Source: Nocardioides sp. | GTDB lineage: Bacteria; Actinomycetota; Actinomycetes; Propionibacteriales; Nocardioidaceae | Length of the DNA: 23,081 nt | Reading direction: 5' to 3' | Assembly: GCA_031177735.1 (NCBI GenBank) | Contig: JAPSKJ010000013.1 | Location: 1 to 23,081 of the forward strand | In this document: one piece after another, positions 22,260 to 23,081 of the stretch | How the letters are laid out: each line of letters opens with the position of its first letter | Position numbering within the stretch: position 1 is the stretch's first letter | The notes under the pieces: model-generated | Database searches by the model: none | What the model was told of the DNA's origin: nothing | The model's input: the letters and a program-made list of their open reading frames with translations, nothing else | Program-made: the position numbers and the translations under genes

Positions 22260-23081
22260 GTGAGCACCCGCGCCCAGCAGTACGCCGCCGAGGTCGTCGG
22301 TCGCGAGCGACTCTCGGCCCACCTGGTGCGTCTCGTGCTCGACGTCGGCGTCGACCCTGACCTCGGCGCCGGCGTCGAAGGAGCCGGCGCGCCGTTCGGG
22401 AGCACCGGGGTGCCGGACGAGTGGGTCGGCCTGATCGTGCCGGGCCAGTTCCAGAGCCGCTACTACACCGTCCGCGCGCTCGAGGGCACCCGGCTGACCC
22501 TCGACGTGGTCGTGCACGCGGTCGGTCTGGTCACCGAGTGGGCGATGCGGCCGGACTGCGTCGGCGACCGGGTGACGATCACCGAGCCCAAGGGGTCCTT
22601 CAGCCTGCCCCCGGGCGCCCGGTGGCTGATGCTCGTGGGCGACCTGACCGCCCTGCCGGCCATGGCGCGCATCGCGGAGACCACCGACCTGCCGACGCGC
22701 ATCTGGGCCGAGGTGCCCGATGACCTGCCGGCCTACCTCCCCTCGCGGGCGGAGGTCACCTGGATCGACCCGCCCGGGGAGGGGGCCAGCGACCTGGCCC
22801 GCGTGGTCGAGGGGATCGACTGGCCGGAGGGTGAGGGCTACTTCTGGATGGCGGGGGAGTCGGCCCAGATGCGGGCGATCCGCAAGCACCTGATGCGGGA
22901 GCGCCGGCTGCCCTCCACCCACTACGACGTGATGGGCTACTGGCGCGGCGGCGCCGTGCGACAGCCGCGGGCGGTCGACCCGGGGCCCATCTGGCGGGCC
23001 GGCAAGGCGGCAGGGAAGACCGACGACGAGATCTGGGCGGACTACGACCGCCAGCAGGCGGAAGCGAGCGCACAGCAATGA
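22260..23081 (+). CDS. Siderophore-interacting protein (FAD-dependent ferric reductase family)
   Basis: The 273-aa protein ends with a TGA at the last base of the window. It has the SIP/ViuB FAD-binding barrel with RYYTVR (67-72) preceding a domain with KGSFSLPPGARWLMLVGDLTALPAMARIAE, the NAD(P)H-binding part, and the family ending YFWMAGESAQMRAIRKHLMRERRLPSTHYDVMGYWRGG. Family members reduce ferric siderophores with NAD(P)H in the cytosol to release iron. The N-terminal half has a Gly/Ala-rich insert (about 34-52) not seen in the typical barrel. It starts leaderless, 82 bp after the tmsB-like gene. Whether it donates electrons to the tms reductase is unknown; no iron box is seen before it. 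Confidence 0.85.
   Translation: MSTRAQQYAAEVVGRERLSAHLVRLVLDVGVDPDLGAGVEGAGAPFGSTGVPDEWVGLIVPGQFQSRYYTVRALEGTRLTLDVVVHAVGLVTEWAMRPDCVGDRVTITEPKGSFSLPPGARWLMLVGDLTALPAMARIAETTDLPTRIWAEVPDDLPAYLPSRAEVTWIDPPGEGASDLARVVEGIDWPEGEGYFWMAGESAQMRAIRKHLMRERRLPSTHYDVMGYWRGGAVRQPRAVDPGPIWRAGKAAGKTDDEIWADYDRQQAEASAQQ

Overview
The window is very GC-rich, with dense codon-biased genes, frequent GTG starts and actinobacterial gene families (DnaE2, DUF3097, DUF2470, a DnaJ2/HrcA operon, the PhoH-YbeY-CorC cluster). This points to a high-GC actinomycete, most likely of the Nocardioides/Propionibacteriales type. The genus is inference from gene content; no rRNA marker is present. I see no tRNA, rRNA, CRISPR array, IS element or phage gene.

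Layout. Positions 1-297 hold the 3' end of an error-prone DNA polymerase gene (dnaE2). Next come a predicted Tat-exported lipoprotein with an intradiol-dioxygenase fold, a convergent LysR regulator, and, divergent from it across a perfect 19-bp LysR-type palindrome, an Asp/Glu racemase-like enzyme followed by hemW. A block of small envelope and hypothetical genes follows (DUF4870, a 73-aa protein, a Cys/His-containing 108-aa protein, PspC). After that, three minus-strand genes encode DUF3097, an MBL-fold hydrolase and a DUF2470 protein with a good DtxR/IdeR iron box upstream. From 8354 the heat-shock operon hrcA-dnaJ2-rsmE-ABM starts behind a CIRCE operator. A minus-strand block (11733-15405: winged-helix protein, GerMN/Gmad2 lipoprotein, acyl-CoA synthetase) separates it from HIT-phoH-ybeY-corC and a degenerate cytidine-deaminase-like gene. 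The era gene that commonly follows this cluster is not in the window.

The right end (19518-22177) carries the most distinctive pathway. A DHCR24-like FAD oxidoreductase and a cyclopropane-synthase-like SAM methyltransferase overlap by ATGA, as expected for TmsA/TmsB, which make 10-methyl-branched (tuberculostearic-type) fatty acids. An acyl-CoA synthetase in the same window could feed or recycle such acids, but that link is inference. A siderophore-interacting flavoreductase ends exactly at the window edge.

The strongest non-coding pattern is a shared start-site geometry. About half of the genes have a TANNNT -10 hexamer placed only 6-7 nt before the start codon (for example at hemW, pspC, DUF3097, MBL, acyl-CoA synthetase, tmsA and the siderophore-interacting protein). 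This predicts widespread leaderless transcription and helped choose several start codons. The heat-shock and iron-regulated genes instead have Shine-Dalgarno leaders and recognisable operators.
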